Below, one piece after another: positions 27,382 through 36,482 of a stretch of DNA of 64,000 nucleotides. Made by a program: the position numbers and the translations under genes. The notes below the pieces were generated by a model, which had not been told where the DNA came from, made no database searches, and saw only the letters and a list, made by a program, of their open reading frames with translations. Origin of the DNA: Streptomyces sp. NBC_00569 (GTDB taxonomy: Bacteria; Actinomycetota; Actinomycetes; Streptomycetales; Streptomycetaceae); the NCBI RefSeq assembly GCF_036345255.1, contig NZ_CP107783.1, positions 10,223,001 to 10,287,000 on the forward strand. The letters are read 5' to 3'. Within the stretch, counting starts at the first letter, position 1. Each line of letters opens with the position of its first letter.

Positions 27382-27561
27382 CTACTTTCCAAACCCTCGG
27401 CGGATCTCCTCGGCGAGGACGCCGTCCTCTTCGCTCAGACCGAGGTAGGCCCACGAGATCCCGCCGTCGGCGAGCGTCTCAGCGATGGTGGCCCTCCCGG
27501 GGTACCGGGCTTCGACAGCGTCCAGTTCCGCCTCAAGCCGCCAACTCAAATACTCAGTCAC
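27382..27561 (-). CDS. Small hypothetical protein, 59 aa
   Basis: A minus-strand frame from GTG 27561 reads VTEYLSWRLEAELDAVEARY, then GRATIAETLADGGISWAYLG, and ends EEIRRGFGK. It is acidic and helical with good third-position GC. I know no family and the ribosome binding site is weak. It may be a real small gene or the remains of a longer one. Confidence 0.35.
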   Translation of the reverse strand: MTEYLSWRLEAELDAVEARYPGRATIAETLADGGISWAYLGLSEEDGVLAEEIRRGFGK

Positions 27562-27691
27562 AGTTCTGGGTGAGCCAAAGCACGATAGGTGTCACAAAGA
27601 AAGCCTTGTTGGCCCCAAGATCGTCGGTGAACCCACCAGGGTCGGCCGAACCACGGTGGCCCAACGCGAGCGTCAGTTGCCGTCATGGCCA

Positions 27692-27725
27692 TCGCCTCGG
27701 ATATCACGGTGGACATCCGAGGCGA
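27692..27725. terminator. Hairpin, 11-bp stem
   Basis: TCGCCTCGGAT pairs with ATCCGAGGCGA around a 12-base loop, in the gap between tpg and the permease operon. Confidence 0.4.
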
Positions 27726-27777
27726 GATTCAAGCCGCTGCACGCGGCCTGACCCGGCCCCGAACCTCAGTCATGTCA

Positions 27778-27810
27778 GAAGCTCCGGGTGACCTCGTTGC
27801 CCGGAGCTTC
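27778..27810. terminator. Hairpin terminator
   Basis: GAAGCTCCGGG pairs perfectly with CCCGGAGCTTC around an 11-base loop upstream of the permease gene. It probably ends transcripts coming from tap-tpg. Confidence 0.6.
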
Positions 27811-27950
27811 GTCGTGTTCCGGGTGGGTCAGCCCGGCGTTGGTGGCAGCGACAACCGACGGGCCGCGGCTTTGATGCGCACGACAGGGCGGCCCCGGTGA
27901 CGCCCCCGTACGTTGTGCCGACCAGGCGCGAACGGAGAGTGGAGCCCAGG

Positions 27951-29444
27951 ATGACCGAACTGATCCCATCGGAAAACACACGGCCGGCGCCCGGGGCGGG
28001 CAGACGCACGCTCGGCGTGCTGCCCCTGGTCGGAATCTTCTTCTTCACAGTGTCCGGAGGCCCCTTCGGGCTCGAAGCCTCACTCTCCAGCGCCGGTCCG
28101 GGCATGACCCTGCTGATGATCGTCCTGGTGCCGGTGGTCTTCGGCGTACCGAACGCGCTGGTGGCAGCGGAGTTGAGTGCCGCGATACCGGTCAACGGCG
28201 GCTACTACTACTGGGCGAAGATCGCGCTCGGCAGAGGTGCGGCATTCGTGTTCGGCGCCTGGAATTCGATCGGGTCGGTGCTGAACCTCACCCTCTACCC
28301 GATCCTACTGGTCGACTACCTGGCCACCTGGGTCCCGGACATCGCCCGCGGGAAGGGGCTGGTGATCGTGGACCTGTTCCACGGCGGTTTCGTCGTGGAC
28401 CTGCACTGGATCGTCACCGTCGCCCTCATCGTCCCGATGGCGTACCTGAACTACCGCGGCTCCAAGGCGGTGAGCGAGTACTCGGTCGGGATGATGCTTC
28501 TGATCCTCGCACCGTTCGCGGTGCTGGCGGTCCTGGGCATCTGGCATGCGGTCGGCAACGGGATCAACGTGCTCTCGCCCTTCATGGTGCCGGGGCAGAG
28601 CGCCCACTCGTCGGTGGCCGGCGCGCTCAGCGTGATCGTGTGGCTGTACCTCGGCTTCGACGGCCCGAGCACCGTGCTGGGCGAGGTCGCCGACGCGCAC
28701 CGGACCTACACCCGGGCCCTGGTCATCTCGGTTCCGCTGATCATCACCGCCTACCTGCTGCCCACCATCGCCGCCATCGGCAGCGGGCTGCACCGGGGCT
28801 CGCCCGCCGACTGGGCCCAGGGCGACTTCATCGTGGTCGGCGACGCCCTGGGCGGAATCTGGCTGAAGGTGCTGATCTCCCTGGGATCGGCGCTCTCCCT
28901 GGTGGGGCTGTTCATGGCGATCCTGCTGACGAGCACCCGGGTCCCGCGGGCGCTCGCCGCGGACGCGTACCTGCCGCGCTGGATGGCCCGGGACAGCAGA
29001 CGGTTCAACACGCCGGTGGGTGCGCTGCTGGCGAGCACCACCGTCGTCGTCGTGCTCGCCGCCGTCGACTTCAGCTCGATCCTGCGGGCCACGGTGCTGC
29101 TCACCCTGGCCTCGATCCTGCTGGAATTCGTGGCCTTCCTGGTCCTGCGCTGGAGATATCCGCAGATGCTCCGGCCGGTTCGGGTCCCCGGCGGCTGGCC
29201 CGGCGCAGTCCTGGTCGTCGTGCTGCCCACAGCGATGATCGTGTACCTGGCGTGGAGTACGGCGGTCGACGAGGCCGCGACGTTCGGCACGAGTCTCGCG
29301 TTGGCGCTGCTGGCCGTGCTGCTGTACCCGCTGTGCCGACGGTTCGTCAAAGGCGACCGGCCGGACGCGGCTATCGACTCCTCCCAGGTCGAGCTGGGTC
29401 CGGACCGGTTCGCGGGATTCGGTTCGCGGCAGGCGGGCGTGTGA
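27951..29444 (+). CDS. APC-superfamily amino acid permease
   Basis: The 497-residue protein has about 12 membrane helices and the APC first-helix signature VGIFFFTVSGGPFGLEASLS, then ELSAAIPVNGGYYYWAKIAL, typical of amino acid/polyamine/organocation transporters. ATG 27951 is preceded by GGAGCCCAGG. The stop codon overlaps the start of the serine hydrolase gene (TGATG), so both are co-translated. The pairing with a hydrolase and a PucR-type regulator suggests uptake of an amino acid or amide released by, or serving, that hydrolase. Substrate unknown. Confidence 0.85.
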   Translation: MTELIPSENTRPAPGAGRRTLGVLPLVGIFFFTVSGGPFGLEASLSSAGPGMTLLMIVLVPVVFGVPNALVAAELSAAIPVNGGYYYWAKIALGRGAAFVFGAWNSIGSVLNLTLYPILLVDYLATWVPDIARGKGLVIVDLFHGGFVVDLHWIVTVALIVPMAYLNYRGSKAVSEYSVGMMLLILAPFAVLAVLGIWHAVGNGINVLSPFMVPGQSAHSSVAGALSVIVWLYLGFDGPSTVLGEVADAHRTYTRALVISVPLIITAYLLPTIAAIGSGLHRGSPADWAQGDFIVVGDALGGIWLKVLISLGSALSLVGLFMAILLTSTRVPRALAADAYLPRWMARDSRRFNTPVGALLASTTVVVVLAAVDFSSILRATVLLTLASILLEFVAFLVLRWRYPQMLRPVRVPGGWPGAVLVVVLPTAMIVYLAWSTAVDEAATFGTSLALALLAVLLYPLCRRFVKGDRPDAAIDSSQVELGPDRFAGFGSRQAGV

Positions 29445-31027
29445 TGGATGTGCAACGGGTGCTCTCTGGGCTTGCACAGCAGTTGCGGACCTGGTGGCCG
29501 GTGCCGGGAATCGCGATCAGCGTCGTCGATGGGACCGGCGAGTTGGCGTTCGTCACCGCAGGATTCGCGAACGCGGAGTCCGGGGCGCCGCTCTCCCGTC
29601 GCACGCGGTTCGAGATCGGTTCCATCAGCAAGACCTTCACCGCCTTCCTGCTCGGCATACTGGCGGACGAGGGGAAGGTGGACCTCGACGCGGCGGTCGC
29701 CGACCACCTGCCCTGGTTCGCCCCGAACGGCGGCTCCCGCGCGATCACCGTCAGGCACCTCGCGCAGCACACCTCCGGCCTGGTGGCCGGGGCCGACGCG
29801 CTGCCCGATGCCGCCGCACGCGGCTACGCGCTACGCGATGCGAGGACCTGGGCCGAACCAGGTGAGCTGTTCCACTACTCCAACGAGGGCTACAACCTGC
29901 TGGGGTTGATCGTCGAGCAGGTGACGGGGCAATCGCTGGCGGACGCCATGGCCGGACGGCTGCTGCGGCCCCTGGGCATGCGCGACTCGGCGGCGCGGAT
30001 CACTCACGAGGACATCGCCGAACTCGCCACCGGGTACCGGTTCCTGCGCGACGACCGCCCGCCGCTGCCGTCGGCCCCGCTCGCGCCGGCCGGCTTCTTC
30101 GAGTATTCGGCGGCCGATGGGAACGTGCTGGCAACCGCTTGTGACCTGGGCCTGTTCGCCCGCATGATGCTGTGCCGGGGCACCCTGGACGGCACCAGGA
30201 TCATCGGGCCGGAGCGTTTCCGACAGATCGTCACGGCGCCTGCCGGCGCGGTCAGTTCCGGCTACGCGCTCGGCGTGGACGTGGAAGTGATCGACGGCCG
30301 CACCTGGCTGACGCACGCCGGCGGGATGGTCGGATACCGCTCGTACCTCGCCGTCGACACCGACGGCGGGCACGGTGTCGCCGTGCTGACCAACGCACCC
30401 GGCGAGTGCCAGATCATCGACCGCTTCGCCCGCCATGTGCTCGCCGTCGTCCAGGGAGCCCCGGCGGACCCGGCGCTGTTCGACCCGGAGCGGATCCCCG
30501 ACGCCCAGCGCTACGTCGGAATCCACGGAACGACGCCGCGTCAGATCCGCGTCGAGGCCACGGGCGACGACCACCTCTCGCTCACCTCGGACGGGGCGAC
30601 CGGCAGGCTGTACGACGCGGGGGACGGGCGGCTGGTGTGCGATCACCCAGGATGGTCCGCCTACCACCACTCTCTGGACGGACGCTGGCTCTACGGACCC
30701 GAGTCACTGGGCCCCAGCCCCTGCGCGCCGACCGCTTCCCCGCATGCACTCGCAGGCCACTACCGGAGCTACACCCCCTGGCATCCCAGCTTCAGCATCG
30801 TGCAGCGGGCAGGACGACTGCACATGATCGCCGCAACCGGCGTGGAAGCGCCCCGCGACGAACCGGAACTCGTCCCGCTCGACGACGGGACGTTCCGCAT
30901 CGGAGCCGACCCCCGGCTGCCGGAGCGCCTGACGTCCGGCCCCGCCCTGGACGGCGCGGTGCTCTGGGTCGACCTGGACGGCTGCCGCTACACGCGCTCG
31001 TTCCGGGATCAGCCAGAGCCTCGGTAA
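29444..31027 (+). CDS. Serine hydrolase of the beta-lactamase/DD-peptidase family
   Basis: The 527-residue protein has the class C beta-lactamase and D-aminopeptidase fold. The nucleophile motif is SISKTFT (SxxK, about residue 62), the second motif is YSNEGYN (YxN, about 146), and the third is HAGG (about 290), replacing the KTG or HxG triad. No signal peptide is present, so it should act in the cytosol. The extra C-terminal region (about 150 residues) contains repeated beta-type segments such as LAGHYRSYTPWHPSF. It is co-translated with an APC permease. Likely a peptidase or amidase for imported compounds; a true beta-lactamase is less likely without export. Confidence 0.8.
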   Translation: MDVQRVLSGLAQQLRTWWPVPGIAISVVDGTGELAFVTAGFANAESGAPLSRRTRFEIGSISKTFTAFLLGILADEGKVDLDAAVADHLPWFAPNGGSRAITVRHLAQHTSGLVAGADALPDAAARGYALRDARTWAEPGELFHYSNEGYNLLGLIVEQVTGQSLADAMAGRLLRPLGMRDSAARITHEDIAELATGYRFLRDDRPPLPSAPLAPAGFFEYSAADGNVLATACDLGLFARMMLCRGTLDGTRIIGPERFRQIVTAPAGAVSSGYALGVDVEVIDGRTWLTHAGGMVGYRSYLAVDTDGGHGVAVLTNAPGECQIIDRFARHVLAVVQGAPADPALFDPERIPDAQRYVGIHGTTPRQIRVEATGDDHLSLTSDGATGRLYDAGDGRLVCDHPGWSAYHHSLDGRWLYGPESLGPSPCAPTASPHALAGHYRSYTPWHPSFSIVQRAGRLHMIAATGVEAPRDEPELVPLDDGTFRIGADPRLPERLTSGPALDGAVLWVDLDGCRYTRSFRDQPEPR

Positions 31028-32625
31028 GCGCCCGTCCGCAGCTCGCGCACCCGGAGCTGGAGGTGCGCGAGCAGCATGGCGTCGGCATCGGCGAAGTCCA
31101 GCCCGCAGACCTCGCGGATACGGCGCAGCCGGTAGCGCATGGTGTTGGGGTGGATGTGCAGGGCTTTTGCCGCGGTGTCGGTGGCTCCCGCGGCGGCGAG
31201 ATAGGCGGCCAGGGTCGCCGCCAGCGGACCGTCCTGGCCCTCTTCCTGGCGCAGCCGGTGCAGCGCGCCGCCGGCGTCCGGCAGGCCAAGCGCCTCGGTC
31301 GCGTCGGCGAGGTGCAGCAGCAGCACCGCCAGCGCCATCTCCTCCACGGTGCGCACGGCCGGGCCGCGGACGGCCGGGTGCCGCAGCGCCCGCAGCGCGG
31401 CGTCCGCCTGCGCCCGCACGTCGGCGATCCGGCCCATCGATTCAGCCGGGCCGCCGACGGCGACCACATAGTCACCGGCCAGTGGGGTCCGCGCGAGGAA
31501 GTCGCGAGCCAGGGCGACGGCCGACTCCAGGGCCGTGGCATGTTCCGGAGGCCAGGCAGCCAGTACGTACACCGCTCCGGTGCCCGCCACCAGGGCTGAA
31601 CGGGGGTGCACGGCCGCCAGGAAGTACTCCAGCGTGTCCGCGAACCGGCGCAGCCCGGCGGCGTCCAGCGCGTCGGAGCCCGTGCTCCCGGCCAGCCGCG
31701 GGGCCGCGGCCAGGACGCAGACCGGGCCGGAGCCCAGCTGCAGCCGGCTCGCCTCCACCGGGTCGGCCGCCCCGCCGAGTACCGCGGCGGCCAGCTCGCC
31801 GCGCTGGCGGCGGGCGTAGCTGGTCTCCGTGCGCAGGCCGACCAACTGCAGCGCGACCACGGGCGCGAATTCGCGCAGCCGGGCTGTGGCCGCCTCGTGG
31901 AGCGGCCCGGTGACGGCGGCCCAGATGTAGCCGACGACGTCCGAACCGGCCCGGACCGCGATCGCCAGCCTTGCCAGCTGATCCGCCCCGGTCGCCTCCA
32001 TGTACACCGGTTCGGTGCTGGCATGGAGCCGCTCGAACTCCTGACGCTCGCGCTGTTCGGCGAGCGTCCGCTGGTGCACGGCCCGCCCCAGGATGGTCTC
32101 GATCCGCTCGGAGTCGGTCCGGTCCTGCCCCTCCGACCAGGCGACCAGCGCGGAGAAGCGGTCCTCGATGGTGACCGGGGCGCCGACGCTCTCGTAGACC
32201 GCGTTCGCCAGGGCGAACAGCTCTGCGCCGCTGCCGGCCGAGCGCACGCGCGTCCTCGCGTACTCGAGCAGCTGCTCACGGACGGTCGTCGCCACGTGCA
32301 TCCAGGACGCGTCTCGGTTGACCTCGATGATCGCCAGCTTGTCGTGGGCCGACGGCGGCACCGGGGCCTTCACCGCCAGCACCTCCGCGCCGGCCTGCCG
32401 CATGGCCGCCGTCAGCTCGCGCAGCTCGGCCTCCGTGGTCACGCCGACCCCCAGCACCACGCACCCGGGTCCGAGCTGTGTCGGCGCACCCGGGGCATGG
32501 ATGGCGATGTCGGTGAGCGGCCCGCCGCTGCCGGTCCCCTCCTGGACCAGGCGCAGCAGCGCCGGGCCGATGTTGTCCACGAGCTGACGGACGGACAGGT
32601 GCCCCCGGGCACCGGACTCCCGCAT
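31009..32625 (-). CDS. PucR/CdaR-family transcriptional regulator
   Basis: The 538-residue protein has an N-terminal PucR-like sensor part (LSVRQLVDNIGPALLRLVQE ... GCVVLGVGV), a middle GGDEF-like or CdaR segment (VCVLAAAPRLAGS ... YVVAVGGPAESM) and the C-terminal helix-turn-helix with the hallmark HPNTMRYRLRRIREVCGLDF. These regulators control purine, amino acid or amide catabolism in response to a metabolite. The gene converges on the hydrolase gene and overlaps its 3' end by 19 bases. It is the likely regulator of the permease-hydrolase operon. It is divergent from the following pentapeptide-repeat gene. Confidence 0.85.
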   Translation of the reverse strand: MRESGARGHLSVRQLVDNIGPALLRLVQEGTGSGGPLTDIAIHAPGAPTQLGPGCVVLGVGVTTEAELRELTAAMRQAGAEVLAVKAPVPPSAHDKLAIIEVNRDASWMHVATTVREQLLEYARTRVRSAGSGAELFALANAVYESVGAPVTIEDRFSALVAWSEGQDRTDSERIETILGRAVHQRTLAEQRERQEFERLHASTEPVYMEATGADQLARLAIAVRAGSDVVGYIWAAVTGPLHEAATARLREFAPVVALQLVGLRTETSYARRQRGELAAAVLGGAADPVEASRLQLGSGPVCVLAAAPRLAGSTGSDALDAAGLRRFADTLEYFLAAVHPRSALVAGTGAVYVLAAWPPEHATALESAVALARDFLARTPLAGDYVVAVGGPAESMGRIADVRAQADAALRALRHPAVRGPAVRTVEEMALAVLLLHLADATEALGLPDAGGALHRLRQEEGQDGPLAATLAAYLAAAGATDTAAKALHIHPNTMRYRLRRIREVCGLDFADADAMLLAHLQLRVRELRTGAYRGSG

Positions 32626-32704
32626 GGTGCACCCCCAACTCGAAGGACTGTTGTGGGCGTCAAGTTTGGGAGACCCGTATTGACGATGTCAACGATGATC
32701 CGGA

Positions 32705-33578
32705 GTGACCGTAGTGGGAGCATGGCAGGAGAGGCGCCAGCGCGTCGACGAGGACGGCGCCCTGCGTGAGGCCACCCGCCTGCACACCGAACGCTTCACC
32801 ACGGCAGTCAGCCAGCTCGGCCACGACTCCGTAGCGGTCCGGCTCGGCGGTGTGCATGCTCTGGCCGGCCTCGCCGACGACGCCCCCACCCGCGATCTGC
32901 GTCAGACCTGCATCGACGTGCTGTGCGCCTACCTGCGCCTGCCCTACACCAGCGAATCCGACCTTCCGGCGGACGACGCGGATGCTCGGCACGCCTACTT
33001 GTCCCTGCGGGAGGTCCGGCACACCGTTATCCGTCTCATCCGCGACCACCTCCGTCGGCCCCTCGACCATCCACACTCATGGCACGGCCACGACTTCGAC
33101 TTCACCGCTGCGACCTTCGACGGGGGGAGAGCTTCTCCGAAGCGGAGTTCTCCGGCGGCGTGGTCTCCTTCCGTGGCGCAGGGTTCTCCGGCGGCGAGGT
33201 CTCCTTCCGTGGCGCAGGGTTCTCCGGCGGCGAGGTCTCCTTCCGTGGCGCAGGGTTCTCCGGCGGCGAGGTCTCCTTCCTCGACGCTAAGTTCACCAGC
33301 AGCGAGGGCTCCTTCTCCGACGCGGAGTGGTCGACTTCTCCAAGGCGAAGTTCTCCGGCGGCGAGGTCTCCTTCTCCGACGCTAAGTTCACCGTCGACAC
33401 GGGCTCCTTCCTCGACACGGAGTTCACCAGCAGTGAGGTCTCCTTCCGTGGCGCGGAGTTCTCCGGCGGCAGGGTCGACTTCTCTCGCTCGACCGGCGAA
33501 GCACCATCCGGTCTGGTGCCGCTAAACGGATCCGCCCTGCCAACCGGCCTGTGCCTACCTGCGGCCTGGTCCACCTGA
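32705..33578 (+). pseudogene. Pentapeptide-repeat protein gene with two frameshifts
   Basis: The N-terminal part (frame from GTG 32705) encodes the helical head common in Streptomyces pentapeptide-repeat proteins (VRLGGVHALAGLADDAP, then VIRLIRDHLRRP and the beginning of the repeat helix, DFDFTAATFDGG). The repeats continue in a second frame from about 33125 (ESFSEAEFSGG and copies of FSGGEVSFRGAG), then in a third frame from about 33320 (VDFSKAKFSGGEVSFSDAKF). The first shift is at a run of six G (about 33121-33126), where one more G would restore the frame. Pentapeptide helices mimic DNA or bind proteins. Probably inactive unless slippage rescues it. Confidence 0.7.
33145..33290 (+). repeat. 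36-base tandem repeats coding for pentapeptide-like units
   Basis: Units of 36 bases beginning TTCTCCGGCGGCGAGGTCTC repeat about four times, nearly identical at DNA level. They encode a 12-residue unit, FSGGEVSFRGAG. The near identity indicates recent expansion. Confidence 0.75.
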
Positions 33579-33694
33579 CACTGTTATCGGAGAACCCAGG
33601 ACGGCATGAAGACGCGTTTATTCGGCATGAGACGCGAAGGAGCGTCGGTATCGTCCCACCATGACCATCGCACCACGCCCCCGCTTCTCCGTCC

Positions 33695-34396
33695 GTGTCG
33701 GCCGGGCCCGACTTCACCGGACCGTACGAGGGTGTGCCGGAGCATCTCGCCGACGCGTTGAAGTCGTGGCTGCTGAACGGGCTTAGCTCTCGATTCGGGG
33801 GGCGCCTTATCTATGACGAGGATGCCGGACGCGTCATCTGCCTGCGGCTGCGCATCACTCCGGAGGCCTCGTACAGCGTCAGCAACAAGTACATCGCTCC
33901 CCTGGTGAACTCTGTCGGCGATGCTCTGCTCGATGTGATCGACCAGTTCCTGGCCTTGAGGCGCCAGACAGGTAAGACGGACGAGTACGAAGTCGCCGAA
34001 CTTGAAACGCTCCTGGGCCAGGGTGGATCGGCCTATCGAGTCGCCGACGATTTTGACGGGCTGGAAGAGAGGGTCATATCAGCCGTACGCGATGCCGCAC
34101 GGCAGTCCATCGCCGACGCTGCGGCAGAGCCGTCCGCGGGCTCTGCGGCCGATCACCTGGCCAGCGCGTGGCAGGCCGCCTACGGGCGGGCCCCCGATCG
34201 GCCACCTGACTCGTCAACCCGGTTTGGGGCTGGTGACACGCTCGTCAACGGCACCCCGCCTTCGCCGAAGTCACAGAAGACCGGGCCCGGGTACTCGGCA
34301 GGGGGAGTGGAAACGTGGCCGATACAACAGTTGCTGCCGTGCCGTAACACGGCATTGCCACCATCCCCGGATCAGTCAAGATCGCGCACGATCTGA
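33695..34396 (+). CDS. Hypothetical protein, apparently truncated at the C-terminus
   Basis: The start (GTG) gives SAGPDFTGPYEGVPEHLADAL and continues with features I have seen in uncharacterised actinobacterial proteins whose N-terminus resembles that of abortive-infection proteins: LLDVIDQFLALRRQTGK, LETLLGQGGSAYRVADDFDG, then DHLASAWQAAYGRAPD. After about residue 170 the sequence turns into low-complexity Pro/Ser-rich text and ends at 34396, just before the oxidase gene. Relatives continue with a helical domain here, so the native 3' end seems lost and replaced. Function unknown. Confidence 0.5.
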   Translation: MSAGPDFTGPYEGVPEHLADALKSWLLNGLSSRFGGRLIYDEDAGRVICLRLRITPEASYSVSNKYIAPLVNSVGDALLDVIDQFLALRRQTGKTDEYEVAELETLLGQGGSAYRVADDFDGLEERVISAVRDAARQSIADAAAEPSAGSAADHLASAWQAAYGRAPDRPPDSSTRFGAGDTLVNGTPPSPKSQKTGPGYSAGGVETWPIQQLLPCRNTALPPSPDQSRSRTI

Positions 34397-34410
34397 GGGG
34401 AGCCGGACAC

Positions 34411-36024
34411 ATGGCAGCACAGCAGCAGACGGCAGGTACGGGGACCAGTCGGCGGGGCTTCCTTCGCAATGTGGGGCTCACCGGTGGCGCGGGCGCCATG
34501 TTCGCCACCATGGGCGCCCTCGGACTCGCCCCCACGGCGCAGGCCGCGCAGCGCGAACTCCCCTACCGCGCACCGCGGCCGGGGGACTTCACGCTGAGCG
34601 GGCGGGGCGCCGCGAAGGTGGTGATCGTGGGCGGTGGCATCGCCGGGCTCGCCACCGCGTACGAGCTGGGCAAGGCGGGCTACGACTGTACGGTCCTTGA
34701 GGCCAGAGACCGCTCCGGTGGGCGCAACTTCACGGTGCGGGGCGGGGATTCGACCGTCGACCTGTACGGCAACGCGCAGACCGCGCGCTTCAGCGACGGC
34801 CAGTACATGAACGCGGGCCCGGCCCGGCTTCCGCAGTGGATGGTGACGCTCGATTACTGCCGTGAACTCGGCGTCCCCATCGAGGTGTTCACCAACACGA
34901 ACGCCGACGCCTACCTCTTCAACGAGTCGGCCGGCATGACGAAGCCGATGCGGTACCGCACCGCCAAGGCCGATGTGTACGGGTATGTGTCCGAGCTGCT
35001 CGCCAAGGCCTCCGGCAAGGGGGCGCTGGACAAGGAGTTGACCGCCGCCGACCAGGACCGGCTGGTCGAGTTCCTGAAGGACTTCGGTGACCTGGGCGAC
35101 AAGCTGACGTACGCAGGTGGGGAGCGACGCGGGTACACCACCGTGCCGGCCGCCACCGGCACCCCGGGTGTGCTGCTCGGTGACCTGCCCTCCGCGTCCG
35201 AGGTGTTCGCCAGCGGCGTCGGGCGCTACTTCTCCTTCGAATTCGGCTTCGACCAGGCCATGTTGATGTTCCAGCCGGTCGGCGGCATGGATCAGATACC
35301 GAAGGCGCTGACCAAGGCGATAGGGGAGCGCCGCGTACAGACGGGCGCCGTCGTCAGCAAGATCACGGACAAGGGTGACGGGGTCGTCGTCACCTACCGG
35401 CAGGGTGGGCGTACCAAGGTCGTCGAGGCGGACTTCTGCGTCGGCGCGCTGCCGCCCAACATCCTCGCCAAGATCCCGCACAACCTCGGCTCCGGTGTGC
35501 AGGGCGCATTGGAGGCCATCACCCCGCAGTCCGCGGGGAAGATCGGTCTGGAGTACAAGTCCCGCTGGTGGGAGCTGGATCACCGGATCTATGGCGGCAT
35601 CACCGAGACCGACATGGACCTCAGCCACATCTGGCACCCGTCGCACGGATTCCACGGCGAGCGCGGCGTCATGATCGGCTACTACAACTACGACGGTGAC
35701 GCCGACGCCTACGCGAAGCTCGGCCCCGCCGCGCGCGAAGCACGGGCGGTCTCCCAGGGCGTGAAGATCTATGGCGAGAAGTACCGCACGGAGCTGGCGT
35801 CGTCGTTCTCGCACCACTGGCGCCAGACCCCGCACCTGGAAGCCGCCTGGCACGACACCCCGGGCGGCCCCGACGACCCGCGCTACAAGTCCCTCAACGA
35901 GCCCGGCGGGCGCGTCTACTTCGCCGGTGACTGGCTCAGCTACACGGATGCGTGGCAGCACGGCGCGTTCACGTCCGCGCGGCGGGCAGTGAGCAAGCTG
36001 CACACGCGCGTGATGGCCGCCTGA
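34411..36024 (+). CDS. Tat-exported flavin monoamine / L-amino acid oxidase
   Basis: A twin-arginine signal is present (TSRRGFLRNVGLTGGAGAMF, cleavage near AQAA at about residue 46). The FAD-binding Rossmann motif is VVIVGGGIAGLATAYELGK (about 69) with LEARDRSGGR, and the C-terminal FAD motif is GGRVYFAGDWLSYTDAWQHG. The enzyme oxidatively deaminates amino acids or amines, giving hydrogen peroxide and ammonia outside the cell. The ATG at 34411 follows GAGGGGAGCC. At 537 residues it is a normal length and looks intact. It stands alone and is followed by a terminator. Confidence 0.9.
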   Translation: MAAQQQTAGTGTSRRGFLRNVGLTGGAGAMFATMGALGLAPTAQAAQRELPYRAPRPGDFTLSGRGAAKVVIVGGGIAGLATAYELGKAGYDCTVLEARDRSGGRNFTVRGGDSTVDLYGNAQTARFSDGQYMNAGPARLPQWMVTLDYCRELGVPIEVFTNTNADAYLFNESAGMTKPMRYRTAKADVYGYVSELLAKASGKGALDKELTAADQDRLVEFLKDFGDLGDKLTYAGGERRGYTTVPAATGTPGVLLGDLPSASEVFASGVGRYFSFEFGFDQAMLMFQPVGGMDQIPKALTKAIGERRVQTGAVVSKITDKGDGVVVTYRQGGRTKVVEADFCVGALPPNILAKIPHNLGSGVQGALEAITPQSAGKIGLEYKSRWWELDHRIYGGITETDMDLSHIWHPSHGFHGERGVMIGYYNYDGDADAYAKLGPAAREARAVSQGVKIYGEKYRTELASSFSHHWRQTPHLEAAWHDTPGGPDDPRYKSLNEPGGRVYFAGDWLSYTDAWQHGAFTSARRAVSKLHTRVMAA

Positions 36025-36057
36025 GCGCCGTCGGCTATGTAGGAGACTGCTGAGAAC

Positions 36058-36083
36058 GGGCGCGGGCAGCAATGCCCGCGCCC
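36058..36083. terminator. Terminator of the oxidase gene
   Basis: GGGCGCGGGC pairs perfectly with GCCCGCGCCC around a 6-base loop, 34 bases after the oxidase stop. Confidence 0.75.
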
Positions 36084-36141
36084 TCTTCGGTATGCCCGGC
36101 ATGGACGATTGCTGCGGGGGTGGAGGTCCGCTGAATGAGCC

Positions 36142-36425
36142 TCAGGGACGCATTGCGGCGTAGCCCACGAGAGTGTCGAGGGCGGTTTTCGCCCGCCGTC
36201 CGCGGTCAGGCGCGCCGCCTCGGCGGCCTCCTGCTCCGTGTAGCCCGGGGTCGGCGGGCGCTCGATGTCGTGGGGGCCGTGGCCGGTCGCGGCAATGCCG
36301 TTCTCGTCCGGCTGCACCGACCAGGGCAGCGTCCGGGACAGTGCCGCGAGGGCGGTGTACGCGGTGTCGAGGTCGCGGCGGGCAGCAAGAAGGTCGCTGG
36401 GTGGTCGCGATGAGAACCGGAACAT
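36142..36425 (-). pseudogene. Small conserved-looking ORF with a frameshift
   Basis: From ATG 36425 the frame reads LLAARRDLDTAYTALAALSR, then PDENGIAATGHGPHDIERPP and EQEAAEAARLTADGG, gene-like and helical. It then needs a one-base shift to continue as KTALDTLVGYAAMRP and stop at 36142. The family is unknown to me. It could be a recent pseudogene or contain a sequence error. Confidence 0.35.
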
Positions 36426-36482
36426 CCCGTTGGGCGGGCAGCGCGCCGCCGAGGCCCGACACGGCCTGCGCCGACCTGCGAT

